The notes beneath the pieces were generated by a model. That model made no database searches. It was not told the DNA's origin and was given only the letters and a program-made list of their open reading frames with translations. DNA of 64,000 nucleotides, from contig CAXXPQ010000001.1 in NCBI GenBank assembly GCA_963668655.2, positions 62,001 to 126,000 on the forward strand, in the 5' to 3' direction. Position 1 is the first letter of the stretch, and every line of letters begins with the position of its first letter. A program made the position numbers and the translations under genes. This document shows, piece after piece, positions 8,835 to 17,734 of this stretch. The stretch comes from G963668655 sp963668655. Its GTDB lineage: Bacteria > Myxococcota_A > SURF-8.

Positions 8835-10514
8835 ATGACCGATTTTACCCTGCAACCCCATCCCGATTTTTCGGGAACGGGGCCGATTTTGCTCGTCATT
8901 CTGGACGGCGTGGGCCTCTATCGCGGCCGGGCCGAGGGCTATCCGGGCAACGCCTTTGACCGGGCACGGACGCCCGAACTGGACGCCCTGTTCGCCGAGT
9001 CGCCCATTTTCTTGAAGATCAAGGCCCACGGCAAGGCGGTGGGACTGCCCTCCGACGGCGACATGGGAAATTCCGAGGTGGGCCACAACGCCATCGGCGC
9101 GGGGCGGGTCTTCGCCCAGGGGGCCAAACTGGTCAACGAGGCCATCGGGACGGGCCGCCTGTTCGAGGGCGCGGTCTGGAAAAAGGCCGTGGCCACGGCG
9201 CGGGAAAACGGCTCCGCGCTGCACTTTCTGGGCCTGCTGTCGGACGGCAACGTCCACAGCCACGTGGATCAGCTTTTCGGTCTGCTGCGGCGGCTGCCCG
9301 GGGAAGGCGTAAAAACCGTGCGCGTCCACGCCCTGGCCGACGGCCGGGACGTGGATCCGGTGACCTTCCACCTGTACCTGGAACAACTGGAAGCCGTGCT
9401 GTCCGAGTTGCGGGAAAAGGGGCTGGACGCGGCCGTGGCCGGCGGCGGCGGCCGCATGTCTATCACCATGGACCGCTACAACGCGGACTGGGAGATGGTC
9501 AAACGCGGCTGGGACACCCACGTACTCGGAAAGGGTCGTTCGTTCGCCTCGGCCAAGGAAGCCGTGAAAACGCTGCGAAAGGAAAATCCCGGCGTCATCG
9601 ACCAGGATCTGCCGCCCTTCGTCGTCGCGGGCGAAGACGGGCCCGTGGGGCCGGTGAACGACGGCGACGCCCTGATTTTCTTCAATTTCCGGGGCGACCG
9701 CGCCATCGAGATCAGTCGCGCCTTTACGGAAAAGGACTTTAAGGAATTCGAGCGCGAACGCGTTCCGGACGTGTTTTACGCCGGAATGATGCAATACGAC
9801 GGAGATCTTCACATCCCCCCGAATTTCCTTGTGAATCCGCCCGCCATCCGCCGTACGGTGTCCGAATACCTGGCGCACAATGGCCGCACCCAGGCGGCCA
9901 TCAGCGAAACCCAGAAGTTCGGGCATGTCACTTATTTCTGGAACGGGAACAATTCCGAGAAGTTCGACGAGAAAACCGAAACCTGGATCGAGATCCCGTC
10001 GGACCGCATCTCCTTCGACAAGAAACCCGAAATGAAGGCCCGGGAGATCACCGACGCGCTGCTTGAAAAGATCGAAAGCGGCGGTTTCGACTTTTTGCGC
10101 ATCAACCTGGCCAACGGCGACATGGTGGGCCACACCGGCGACCTGGACGCCGCCGTCAAGGCCATGGAAACGGTGGACGAATGCGTGGGCCGGATCCGCA
10201 GGGCGGTGGACGAACACGGGCTGACGCTGATTCTCACCGCCGACCACGGCAACTGCGACATGATGCTGGAAGTGGACAAAAAAACCGGTGAAATCAAGCG
10301 CGACGCGGACGGCGAACCCGTGAAAAAGACCAGCCACACGCTTTCCCCCGTGCCCTGGCTGCTTTACGGAAAGGAAGCCGCCCGTTTCCGCAAAAACGAA
10401 AGCGTCACGGATCCCGGCCTGGGAAACATCGCCGCGACGATTCTCCTGCTTCTGGGCTACCGGCCTCCCGAGGACTACCTGCCCGCCCTGGTGGAGCCGA
10501 GACCGCTTCCATAG
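8835..10514 (+). CDS. gpmI: 2,3-bisphosphoglycerate-independent phosphoglycerate mutase
   Basis: This is the glycolytic enzyme converting 3-phosphoglycerate to 2-phosphoglycerate through a phosphoserine intermediate with two Mn ions. The alkaline-phosphatase-fold metal site is visible as VILDGVG (about residue 22) and the catalytic serine in DMGNSEVGHNAIGAGR (about 76-91). HVDQ, RVHALADGRDVDP and the C-terminal metal ligands in NLANGDMVGHTG and LTADHGNCD follow. At 559 residues it is longer than the usual 510 or so; part of the excess is the charged stretch before the C-terminal metal site. It lies 36 bp after tatA and probably shares its transcript. Confidence 0.96.
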   Translation: MTDFTLQPHPDFSGTGPILLVILDGVGLYRGRAEGYPGNAFDRARTPELDALFAESPIFLKIKAHGKAVGLPSDGDMGNSEVGHNAIGAGRVFAQGAKLVNEAIGTGRLFEGAVWKKAVATARENGSALHFLGLLSDGNVHSHVDQLFGLLRRLPGEGVKTVRVHALADGRDVDPVTFHLYLEQLEAVLSELREKGLDAAVAGGGGRMSITMDRYNADWEMVKRGWDTHVLGKGRSFASAKEAVKTLRKENPGVIDQDLPPFVVAGEDGPVGPVNDGDALIFFNFRGDRAIEISRAFTEKDFKEFERERVPDVFYAGMMQYDGDLHIPPNFLVNPPAIRRTVSEYLAHNGRTQAAISETQKFGHVTYFWNGNNSEKFDEKTETWIEIPSDRISFDKKPEMKAREITDALLEKIESGGFDFLRINLANGDMVGHTGDLDAAVKAMETVDECVGRIRRAVDEHGLTLILTADHGNCDMMLEVDKKTGEIKRDADGEPVKKTSHTLSPVPWLLYGKEAARFRKNESVTDPGLGNIAATILLLLGYRPPEDYLPALVEPRPLP

Positions 10515-10528
10515 GGAGGCGGCATTTA

Positions 10529-10557
10529 CCCGGATTCCGGGAACCCGAATCGGATTT
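10529..10557 (+). terminator. Possible weak terminator after gpmI
   Basis: An imperfect hairpin (CCGGATTC paired with GAATCGG, one bulge) is followed by ATTTT, just downstream of the gpmI stop. Confidence 0.3.
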
Positions 10558-10579
10558 TCCCGGTCATTGCGGGAAGTTA

Positions 10580-10609
10580 TTGAAAGAATCCAGGTGTTTC
10601 TGCTATAAT
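10580..10609 (+). promoter_or_regulatory. Strong predicted sigma70 promoter
   Basis: TTGAAA at 10580-10585 and a consensus TATAAT at 10604-10609 are 18 nt apart. The leader then has a perfect 7-bp hairpin (GCCGGAC 10627-10633 with GTCCGGC 10641-10647) before AGGAG and the start at 10669. It is the best -10 element in the window. Confidence 0.75.
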
Positions 10610-10668
10610 GCGATCATCGATAACCGGCCGGACCCCAAAAGTCCGGCAATCACCGTCAGGAGCCGTTC

Positions 10669-11355
10669 ATGCCCGGATTAACTCAGCTTTACCAGCGTTT
10701 ACGGACCAATACGAACGACGACATCGAATTCCGCAAGACCGCCCAGGGGCTTCTGGACATGTTGCACACCATCGAAAGCCTCTATCACGACGCCATGAAG
10801 GTGAAACTGGAGGATCCCGAAAAGATTGAGGAAACCCGGCGGTTGATCGAGGAATGGGACAAGGAAATCAACCTGGCGGAAAAGGATCTGCGCCGGGGCA
10901 TCCTGGTGGCCGTCACCGGCCTGGAATCCGGCATGGGTAACATCGCCCGCTACATGAACCTCATGCGCATCGTCAACGACGCCGAGCGCATCGGGGACTA
11001 TACCAAAAACATCTTCCGCATTCTGAGCCGCAAGCCGGACCTGCTCTCCGGCGACGATCTGGCCCTGTTCGAGCGGCATAAAGAGTGGCTGTTGCAGGTG
11101 TTTCCGCGTATTTACACCGCCTGGAAATACGACGACCACGCCTCGGCCGAGCGGATGTACCACGAGGCCAGCCGCCAGGCCAAGGAATGCGACGCCATTC
11201 TCTTCGGCCTGATGGACGACCCGTCCCGGCACCCGAGTCCGGCCGCGCTGGCGCTGTTGTTCCGGCATCAGAAACGCCTTCTGCGCCACATCGCCAACAT
11301 CGCCACATTCATTTACATGCCCTATCGGGAGGACAATCCCTTCGAGGCGCACTGA
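10669..11355 (+). CDS. PhoU-domain protein
   Basis: The 228-residue all-helical protein has two copies of the PhoU-like pattern. One is around IVNDAERIGDYTKNIF (about residue 102-117) and the second ends in RHIANIATFIYMPYR. The E/D-R-x-x-D metal-binding signature is clear in the first. PhoU proteins bind metal clusters at the membrane and modulate phosphate transport and PhoR signalling. No pst or phoB/R genes are adjacent, so this may be a stand-alone regulator or the partner of a Na/Pi symporter encoded elsewhere. It has its own strong promoter and ribosome binding site. The fold call is good; the exact partner is unknown. Confidence 0.7.
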   Translation: MPGLTQLYQRLRTNTNDDIEFRKTAQGLLDMLHTIESLYHDAMKVKLEDPEKIEETRRLIEEWDKEINLAEKDLRRGILVAVTGLESGMGNIARYMNLMRIVNDAERIGDYTKNIFRILSRKPDLLSGDDLALFERHKEWLLQVFPRIYTAWKYDDHASAERMYHEASRQAKECDAILFGLMDDPSRHPSPAALALLFRHQKRLLRHIANIATFIYMPYREDNPFEAH

Positions 11356-11445
11356 TCGCTTTCCGATCACCGGTCGGGTTTTCGGCTCGCGCGGAACGGA
11401 GCCGGGATCGGATCGCAAAGCCCGGCCGTCGAGGGCGAAACGATC

Positions 11446-12264
11446 ATGAATTCGAACATGCCATCGGATTCGGAGGGGCGAAACATCGGCGGACCGGTCG
11501 AGGCCGACGCCCATGCGGTGCGTCTGAAGGATGTCCGGAAACGTTTCCCCGTCGGAAAAAGCTGGTCGGAAGCCCTTCGATTCCGGAAAACGCCTTTTCT
11601 GGACGTCCTGAAAGGGTTGGATCTGCGGCTTCGCAAGGGCGAAATCTACGGGCTGGTGGGAATCAACGGGGCGGGTAAAAGTACGATTCTGCGCCTGATT
11701 TCGGGTCTGCTGATTCCCGATGCCGGTTCGGTGCGCACCCTGGGCTGCTCGCCCGCGGACGACGACGACGTACGGGGGAGGATCGGCGTCATCCTGCCCA
11801 ACGAGCGCAGCTTTTTCTACCGCCTGGGCCTGCGGCGCAACCTGGAGTTCTTCGCCGTGATGAACGGACTTTCCAAATCGGAGGCGGCCCGGCGCGCGCT
11901 TTCCGCCATGCGGCGCGTGGAACTGGAACACAAGCGGGAAACGCCGTTTCGGGAACTGTCCGACGGCATGAAACAGCGCGCCGCCGTGGCCCGAAGCCTT
12001 TTATGGCCCACGGATCTGCTTCTGGCCGACGAGGCCACCCGCAGCCTGGATCCGAAAAGCGCCGAACTGGTGCGGGATCTTTTCCGAGAGAAGGCGCGAG
12101 GCGGCGGCTCGGTGCTGACCATCAGCCACAGTCTGGAGGAAATCGGGGGACTTTGCGACCGCATGGGGCTTCTGTCCGGCGGCCGGATCGTTTTGGAAGG
12201 ACGCCCGGCGGACGCGGCCGAAGAGATCCGGCGGCGGTTGTTCGCATCGGAGACGGACGCATGA
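11446..12264 (+). CDS. ABC transporter ATP-binding protein
   Basis: The 272-residue ATPase has Walker A in GINGAGKST (about residue 75), a signature LSDGMKQRAAVARSLL (about 168) and Walker B LLLADEATRSLDP (about 189). It also has the switch histidine in TISHS. The signature begins LSDG rather than the usual LSGG, as in CcmA/NatA-like exporters. An N-terminal extension of about 40 residues precedes the nucleotide-binding domain. The stop overlaps the start of the permease gene (ATGA), so the two form one transporter. Family knowledge suggests export of a lipid, polysaccharide or antibiotic; the substrate is unknown. Confidence 0.9.
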   Translation: MNSNMPSDSEGRNIGGPVEADAHAVRLKDVRKRFPVGKSWSEALRFRKTPFLDVLKGLDLRLRKGEIYGLVGINGAGKSTILRLISGLLIPDAGSVRTLGCSPADDDDVRGRIGVILPNERSFFYRLGLRRNLEFFAVMNGLSKSEAARRALSAMRRVELEHKRETPFRELSDGMKQRAAVARSLLWPTDLLLADEATRSLDPKSAELVRDLFREKARGGGSVLTISHSLEEIGGLCDRMGLLSGGRIVLEGRPADAAEEIRRRLFASETDA

Positions 12265-13100
12265 AAGCATCTCCGCCGCCCGCCGAATCGGGTCTTTTCG
12301 CCAAGGCCCTGGCCTTCATCGCCAAGGATTTCCGGGAGGAAATCTCCTACCGTATGCATGTCTTTTTCACGCTGTTCGGCATCGTTTTCGCCGTGCTGGT
12401 CTTCTTTTTCCTATCCCGGGTGATTCCGGATAAGGCCAGTCCGGTGCTGCAACGCTACGGCGGCTCCTATTTTTCCTTCGCCTTGATCGGCTTCGCGCTG
12501 ACCAGCTATCTGAACGTGGCCATTTTAGGCATGGGGCACAAGATCCGGGAAGCCCAGCTCATGGGAACCCTGGAAGCGCTGCTGATGACCCGCACCCCGG
12601 CCTGGCAGGTGTTGTTTCTGTCCGTGCTGTATCCGCTGATCTTCCGGGCGGGCGTGGTGGTTTTCTACCTGTTTCTGGGGGCCGTGTTCTTCGGCCTGGA
12701 TCTGAGCGGGGCGGCCTGGGGCTCGGCGCTGTTTTTCTTCGTGCTGACGGTCTTTTCCCTGGGCGCCTTGGGCGTTCTGAGCGCCTCGGCCATCCTGGCG
12801 GTAAAAAAGGGCGACCCGGTGGCCTTCGCCATGACCTCGTTTTCCTATCTGGTCAGCGGGGTATTCTATCCGGTGGAGGTGCTGCCCGGCTGGCTTCAGG
12901 GCGTCGCCCAGGCTTTCCCTCTCACCCACGCGCTGGAAGGGCTGCGCATGGCGCTGCTGAAGGGCGTCTCCTTCTGGGAACTGCCGAAGGCCACGGGCGT
13001 TCTGCTGCTCTTCTGCATTTTCGGGCTGCCGGTTTCCCTGTGGATTTTCGCGAAGGCGCTGAAATACGCGCGCAAGTCCGGCGGCCTGCATCATTATTGA
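12261..13100 (+). CDS. ABC-2 type transporter permease
   Basis: The 279-residue protein has six hydrophobic segments, in the order expected for ABC-2 permeases. The second half includes the conserved SGVFYPVEVLPGWLQGVAQAFPLTHALEGLR, typical of this family before the last helix. It would sit in the cytoplasmic membrane with the ATPase encoded immediately upstream by overlapping codons. The gene is followed after 15 bp by the convergent end of a lipoprotein gene, with no clear terminator between them. Confidence 0.9.
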   Translation: MKASPPPAESGLFAKALAFIAKDFREEISYRMHVFFTLFGIVFAVLVFFFLSRVIPDKASPVLQRYGGSYFSFALIGFALTSYLNVAILGMGHKIREAQLMGTLEALLMTRTPAWQVLFLSVLYPLIFRAGVVVFYLFLGAVFFGLDLSGAAWGSALFFFVLTVFSLGALGVLSASAILAVKKGDPVAFAMTSFSYLVSGVFYPVEVLPGWLQGVAQAFPLTHALEGLRMALLKGVSFWELPKATGVLLLFCIFGLPVSLWIFAKALKYARKSGGLHHY

Positions 13101-13115
13101 CGGAAGGACCGATGC

Positions 13116-15551
13116 TCAGCGCGCGTCCTCGGGTTCCTCGATCATCTTGAAGAAACGTCCCGCCCAGTAGGCCAGAAGGAAGTTCAGGCCGTCGTCCTCC
13201 ACGTATCCGCCGATTTTGTCGGCTTCCTCTCCTTCCCATCCGCAGGCGTAGGGGTTGCCACCCAAAAACAGCAGGCGACGCTCGTCCGGGGGCAGAACCG
13301 TGGTGATTTCCAGGGCTTCCCCGGCGGCGGTGGCGGCCTGTTCCACGTCCATCCGCCAGCAGGTGTCCACCCGCCAGTCCGTCACGTCCGGACGCATCAG
13401 GCGCAGGGCTTCCACGGCGTCGGAAAGTCCGAAGTCGTTGTGAACGAAGGCGCCGTACAGAACGGTATACAGTGGATTCTTCTGGGATTTCACGGCGTTG
13501 AACTGTCCCTTCAGGGAGTCCACGTAGACTTGGCGGAACCGGGTGTAGTCCTCGTAGCGCAAAAGCGGCAAAAAGGCCGTGAAGGCCAGCAGGTTGTAGA
13601 AATGGTTCCGCTTGCGATCGTCGGAAAGGGAGTGCTGGGCTTTCGTGCGGTTGGCGTAATTCTTGGTGTCCGCGCGGTCGAGATAGGCCCGGAGGAAGGC
13701 GTCGTCCCCGGTCACGGCGTACGCGCCACGCAGAAGCGCCAGAAGCTCCAGCGCCGCCAGACCGCCGTTGCCTTCGCCAAGGGCCGTTCCGAAGACGGCC
13801 TCCATGTCCCAGCGCGCGCGCTCGGTGGGCTGGTTGTCCAGATCGTACATGCGGTAATCGTAATCCACGATATGCTTGGCGATTTTGTGGAAAACATCCT
13901 CGATCTCCGCCTTGCGGTCGGCGTCGGCCAGGATCTCGTGGTAGAGCGGATAGGCCAGAACGTGGCCGAAAAGCGCCTCGAAACCGGGATCGCCCTTCCA
14001 GTCGTAATCGTCGCTGCGATTCCACTCCCCTTGCGACGGATCGCTCACCGGTCCTTCTCCGCGCGGCAGCACCGAAATCGCCGTCAGGCCCGGAACCTGC
14101 GTGCCCCGCTCCAGTTCCAGAAGGCGTTCCACCGAGCGCCAGGCCATGGAGCGGGCTTCCTCCTTCTCCGCCGCGTCCTTCGCCGCGACGCCCCGGAAGG
14201 TCTCCATGAGCGCGTGCAGGCCGGTGCGCAGCGCCTCCTCGTCGTCCATGCGCGGAACGCAATCGCTTTCGGGACGCCCGGGGTTCGAATAATCGCAGAC
14301 CGTCGCGTAGCCGCCCATGCGGAAGTGGCGGGAGGACGCGTCCGCGTTCTCGCCGTAAAGCTTGTCGTGGTAGAAATCCGCCTTGTCCTTCAAGGTCCAG
14401 TTCTTGCGGTACAGCCGGGTCACGCCGTTCGCGTGGCCCAGCCAGACATCGCCCTCGCGGTCGAACCCGATGCGGATCACGTCGTCGTTTTCCATCCAGC
14501 GATGGCTGTGGAACAACTGCCAGCGGCCGCTTTCGGCGGCGGGATCGTAACGCAGCACTCCTTTTTCCGTGGCCGCCCAGACGTTTCCGTCCGGAGCCAC
14601 GGCGATGTCCTGCACGTCTTCCCAGGGCAGGGGCGGCGGCTCCTCGAACTCCAGCCGGAAGTTCAGTTTCTGCACGCCGGCCTCGAAGCCCAGCCAGATG
14701 TCCCCGGAGCCGTCGGCGGCCAGATCCGCCGCGCGCAGGCGGCTGGACAGGAGCCCCTCTTCCGGCGTGAAGGCCAGCCACTGGCCTCGCAATATATGCA
14801 GGGTATCCGTTTCCGAGCCGCGCGTCAGGAGCGTGACGTTATCGTCCTCCCCGGCCAGAAGGTCCACGATGTAGCCCACCGGCCAGTCGTTTTCCTGGGA
14901 ACAGCTCGTGCCGCTGTAGTAATAGATGCCGCCGCTGGTGCCGATGTACAGCTGGCGACTGCTCCCCTTCGCGGCCAGAACCTTGGGCGTGACGAACAGT
15001 TCGCAAAGCGGCTCGGGGCGCACGTAGTCCTCGGCGCGCATGGAGAACAGGCTGATGTCGTCCGGATTGGGGTTGGGCATGCTGATGATGAACATGCGGT
15101 TGTCGTAGCCCAGCACGAGATCGTAGACGGGGAAGTCGTCGAAGCCGTCCGGGTTGTCCACATGGTAGAGTTTCCCGTCCTCGCCCTGCGTGGGATCCCA
15201 GCGCCACAGGCCGTTTTCCGCGCCGATGTACGCCCCGCCGTTGACCCAGGGGAGAATGGCGTTGACCTGTACGGGAACCTCGTCCGAATCTTCCGTCCCG
15301 ATGTAACTCCGGGCGTACCACTGGCCGAAGGGCTCATCCCGGACGGAGTCGTTGGTATAAGGCGGTTCCTCGAAGCGCTCGTATCCTTCGATTTCCTCGT
15401 CCCCGTCCGTTTCGGTTTCGATCTCCCGTTCCCATTCGGAATAGGGTTCCAGGTCCATGTCGCCGTCCGGAGAGCCGCCGGAGCCGCCGCATCCCGGCGG
15501 CAGCCAGATCAACAGCAGAAACATCGCGAAAACGAGCGAGCGTCGTGGCAT
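13116..15551 (-). CDS. Beta-propeller DGD lipoprotein
   Basis: The protein has about 811 residues. It begins with a lipoprotein signal (MPRRSLVFAMFLLLIW, then PPGCGG) and an acidic spacer containing DGDMD and ETDGDEEIEG. Residues 70-400 have propeller-like repeats of the two-component-regulator type, for example GGAYIGAENGLWRWD and GDVWLGHANGVTRLYR. The C-terminal half is helical, with a long region around DYDYRMYDLDNQPTERARWD. It probably acts on the cell surface or in the periplasm. I placed the start at 15551 because the frame stays open far upstream but the signal peptide begins there. The FtsX-type permease lies just upstream on the same strand; a functional link is possible but unproven. 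Confidence 0.8.
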   Translation of the reverse strand: MPRRSLVFAMFLLLIWLPPGCGGSGGSPDGDMDLEPYSEWEREIETETDGDEEIEGYERFEEPPYTNDSVRDEPFGQWYARSYIGTEDSDEVPVQVNAILPWVNGGAYIGAENGLWRWDPTQGEDGKLYHVDNPDGFDDFPVYDLVLGYDNRMFIISMPNPNPDDISLFSMRAEDYVRPEPLCELFVTPKVLAAKGSSRQLYIGTSGGIYYYSGTSCSQENDWPVGYIVDLLAGEDDNVTLLTRGSETDTLHILRGQWLAFTPEEGLLSSRLRAADLAADGSGDIWLGFEAGVQKLNFRLEFEEPPPLPWEDVQDIAVAPDGNVWAATEKGVLRYDPAAESGRWQLFHSHRWMENDDVIRIGFDREGDVWLGHANGVTRLYRKNWTLKDKADFYHDKLYGENADASSRHFRMGGYATVCDYSNPGRPESDCVPRMDDEEALRTGLHALMETFRGVAAKDAAEKEEARSMAWRSVERLLELERGTQVPGLTAISVLPRGEGPVSDPSQGEWNRSDDYDWKGDPGFEALFGHVLAYPLYHEILADADRKAEIEDVFHKIAKHIVDYDYRMYDLDNQPTERARWDMEAVFGTALGEGNGGLAALELLALLRGAYAVTGDDAFLRAYLDRADTKNYANRTKAQHSLSDDRKRNHFYNLLAFTAFLPLLRYEDYTRFRQVYVDSLKGQFNAVKSQKNPLYTVLYGAFVHNDFGLSDAVEALRLMRPDVTDWRVDTCWRMDVEQAATAAGEALEITTVLPPDERRLLFLGGNPYACGWEGEEADKIGGYVEDDGLNFLLAYWAGRFFKMIEEPEDAR

Positions 15552-15690
15552 GGATTTCTCTCCCGGTTGGACAAATAGGCCGCGTTCCGACGACGAACCG
15601 GAACGATTTCTCTTTTCGAATACATGTATCATATTCACGCGCTTCTGTCCATGGCGGGCGAGTCCGCCATATAGGGGACGCCCGAAAACG

Positions 15691-15712
15691 GACGCGGCCG
15701 GCCGGCCGCGTC
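15691..15712 (-). terminator. 22-bp perfect palindrome abutting the FtsX stop codon
   Basis: A perfect GC-rich palindrome beginning GACGCGGCC ends exactly where the FtsX-type gene stops. On the minus strand it is followed by CGTTTT, so it can act as a terminator of the ABC/FtsX unit. The 140 bp between it and the next lipoprotein start show no gene. Confidence 0.5.
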
Positions 15713-17017
15713 TCAGGCGGAGCGGGAACGCAGGGCTTGTACGGGATCCGTTTTCGCGGCCATTAGCGCCGGGAAGAAAGCGCCCAGAAGCGTGGCGGAA
15801 AGAACAAGGCCGAAGGTCAGCGCGAAAATCCAGGGCGGGAAGGCAAACAGGGCCTCGGGGGAAAAGCTTTCGCCGATCGCGAAAGACGACAGCAGGCGTT
15901 CGAGCCCCAGGCCGCCCAGCACGCCCAGGATGGAACCCAGAACGCCGCCCGCCGCGCCCACGATCCCCGCTTCCAGAAGCACCAGGACGGCCATTTCGCC
16001 CCGGGTGGCTCCCATGGCCCGCCACAGGCCGATTTCCGGAGCGCGCCGATGGACCATCAGGGCCAGCAGAAAGGCCAGGTTCAGAGCGGAAAGCCCCAGA
16101 ATCAGGACGGAAATCGCCAGGAACAGTCCGGTGAGAGCGTTGACGGCCTCGCTGGCCTGCCGGGCCGCGCCGTCCTTGGCGGTCTGAACGTGATACCCTT
16201 TGGCTTCCAGCCAGGATCGCAGGGCCGAAACCTGTTCCGGAACCTGCAAATCGGCGTACAACGCGCTGTAGCTTTCCGATTCCTCCGCGAATTCCCGGTT
16301 CCAGGCGCGCACCGTCTCCAGGGGCAGCGTGACGCCCACCGCCACGGCCTTGTCGGAAAAACCCACCAGTTCGCATTGCACCCGGCGCACCCGCCCCCGT
16401 TCGGCTCGTCCGCCCAGATAGCTTTTTCCCAATACCAGATCGAAGCGGAAGCCCAATAGAGAGCCTTCCTTCATTTTGGGAAAGCCGTTCATGGGGGCGA
16501 AAGCCCCGTTGTAGAGATCCAGCAGACGGCGGCTGACCACCGCCGGCAGCGGGCCGCCCTCCTTCACCTGGAAACGATCCGGCTTTTGCAGATCCTCCGC
16601 CAGGATTTCCGGCGCCAGGCCGGTGGCCACCAGGTCGCTCGCGGCGCTCCGGCCGAAGAGCGAGCCCGTGATCCGGATGGGAAAACGCACCGTATCCTCG
16701 GCGTATACACGCAAAACGCCGGGGCGTTCGCGTATGGCGTTCCGAAGGTCGTCATCCAGGACGGAGCCTTTCAGAAAGCCCGGCCGCACCAGGCCGAACA
16801 GGCCGAAATCCAGATCGGCGGCGGAGACTTTCAGGCGGGTTTCTGGCAGGTCGCGAAAGAAGCGCTTGACGACGTTTTCCTGTACGCCCACATGCAGCGA
16901 AAGGAAAAAGAGAAGCACCGCCGCTCCCGCCGTCGCTCCCAGGAAGGCCGCCAGGAAAAACAGACGGTTTTGGCGTACATTGTCCGCCGCCAGGGCGGAA
17001 ACGGCGCGGATTCTCAT
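15713..17017 (-). CDS. FtsX-like (MacB/LolC-type) ABC permease
   Basis: The 434-residue protein has an N-terminal membrane helix (LFFLAAFLGATAGAAVLLFF), a large periplasmic domain, and three C-terminal helices starting near LTGLFLAISVLILGLSALNLAF. The cytoplasmic loop contains RRAPEIGLWRAMGATRGEM, a signature of FtsX/MacB permeases. Together with the adjacent ATPase it would form a mechanotransmission exporter or a lipoprotein-releasing system. Its start codon overlaps the ATPase stop (ATGA). The lipoprotein genes on both sides suggest these could be partners, but no adaptor of the MacA type is present. Confidence 0.88.
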   Translation of the reverse strand: MRIRAVSALAADNVRQNRLFFLAAFLGATAGAAVLLFFLSLHVGVQENVVKRFFRDLPETRLKVSAADLDFGLFGLVRPGFLKGSVLDDDLRNAIRERPGVLRVYAEDTVRFPIRITGSLFGRSAASDLVATGLAPEILAEDLQKPDRFQVKEGGPLPAVVSRRLLDLYNGAFAPMNGFPKMKEGSLLGFRFDLVLGKSYLGGRAERGRVRRVQCELVGFSDKAVAVGVTLPLETVRAWNREFAEESESYSALYADLQVPEQVSALRSWLEAKGYHVQTAKDGAARQASEAVNALTGLFLAISVLILGLSALNLAFLLALMVHRRAPEIGLWRAMGATRGEMAVLVLLEAGIVGAAGGVLGSILGVLGGLGLERLLSSFAIGESFSPEALFAFPPWIFALTFGLVLSATLLGAFFPALMAAKTDPVQALRSRSA

Positions 17018-17724
17018 AGCGCCTCCCCGATGCGGCCGTCTTGCAGCACGAGCCGCCTCCGGCAGGCCCGGGCCACGCGTTCGTCGTGGGTGGCCACCAG
17101 GAGCGTTCCGCCCGCCTCGTGAAATCGGGAGAGCAGCCGCACCAGGTTTTCCGCCGTTTCGAGATCCAGATTGCCCGTGGGCTCGTCCAGCAAGAGGAGC
17201 TTCGGTTCCGAGGCCATGGCCCGGGCCAGCGCCAGGCGCTGCAACTGTCCTCCGGAAAGCTCGTCGGGAAAACGATGCGCGAAGTCCTTCAGACCGACGT
17301 CTTCCAACAGCGTCCGCGCCCGGGTTTCGTCGGCGGGACGCGACCCGAAGCGGGAGGCTCGGACGATGTTTTGCAGAGCGTCCAGATAGGACAGGAAAAA
17401 CGGAGATTGGAGAACGAAACCCACCGTGTGGCCGCGCAGCCCGGAAAGCTCCCGGTCGCCCGCTCCGGAAAGTTCCAGGCCGTCCACCGTCACCCGGCCT
17501 TGGAAATCGCCGTCCAGACCGCCCAGAATGTGCAGCAGCGTGGATTTCCCGGAGCCCGATGCGCCGAAAAGCGCCGTGAATTCATTGGACTCCATGGAAA
17601 ACGAGAGTTCGTTCAGCACTGTTTGGCCAAGCCCTGCGCTTCGGTTCGTCCTGCCGTCCGCTCCGGACGGTTCCCCTCGCCGGGGATAGGATTTGACGAG
17701 GTTTTCCACCTGGATGAACGGCAT
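17014..17724 (-). CDS. LolD/MacB-type ABC ATPase
   Basis: The 236-residue protein has Walker A GASGSGKST (about residue 57), the Q-loop in GFVLQSPFF, signature LSGGQLQRLALARAM, Walker B LLLLDEPTGNLD and the switch His in ATHDERVA. The DEPTGNLD wording is characteristic of the LolD/MacB/FtsE subfamily. An unusual basic insert with RRGEPSGADGRTNR sits between the first beta strand and the Walker A region. It lies 10 bp after the upstream DGD lipoprotein and overlaps the permease by four bases, so the three genes are one operon. Confidence 0.92.
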   Translation of the reverse strand: MPFIQVENLVKSYPRRGEPSGADGRTNRSAGLGQTVLNELSFSMESNEFTALFGASGSGKSTLLHILGGLDGDFQGRVTVDGLELSGAGDRELSGLRGHTVGFVLQSPFFLSYLDALQNIVRASRFGSRPADETRARTLLEDVGLKDFAHRFPDELSGGQLQRLALARAMASEPKLLLLDEPTGNLDLETAENLVRLLSRFHEAGGTLLVATHDERVARACRRRLVLQDGRIGEAL

Positions 17725-17734
17725 GGGCGCCGGA

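Noticed and set aside
7896..10337. 813-codon antisense frame over gpmI
   Set aside because: Shadow of the gpmI codon pattern; no motifs and no start context.
13440..15578. 712-codon plus-strand frame opposite the propeller lipoprotein
   Set aside because: Antisense shadow; the minus strand has a signal peptide and propeller repeats.
15552..16376. In-frame upstream extension of the propeller lipoprotein
   Set aside because: It overlaps the FtsX-type gene and would bury the lipoprotein signal peptide.
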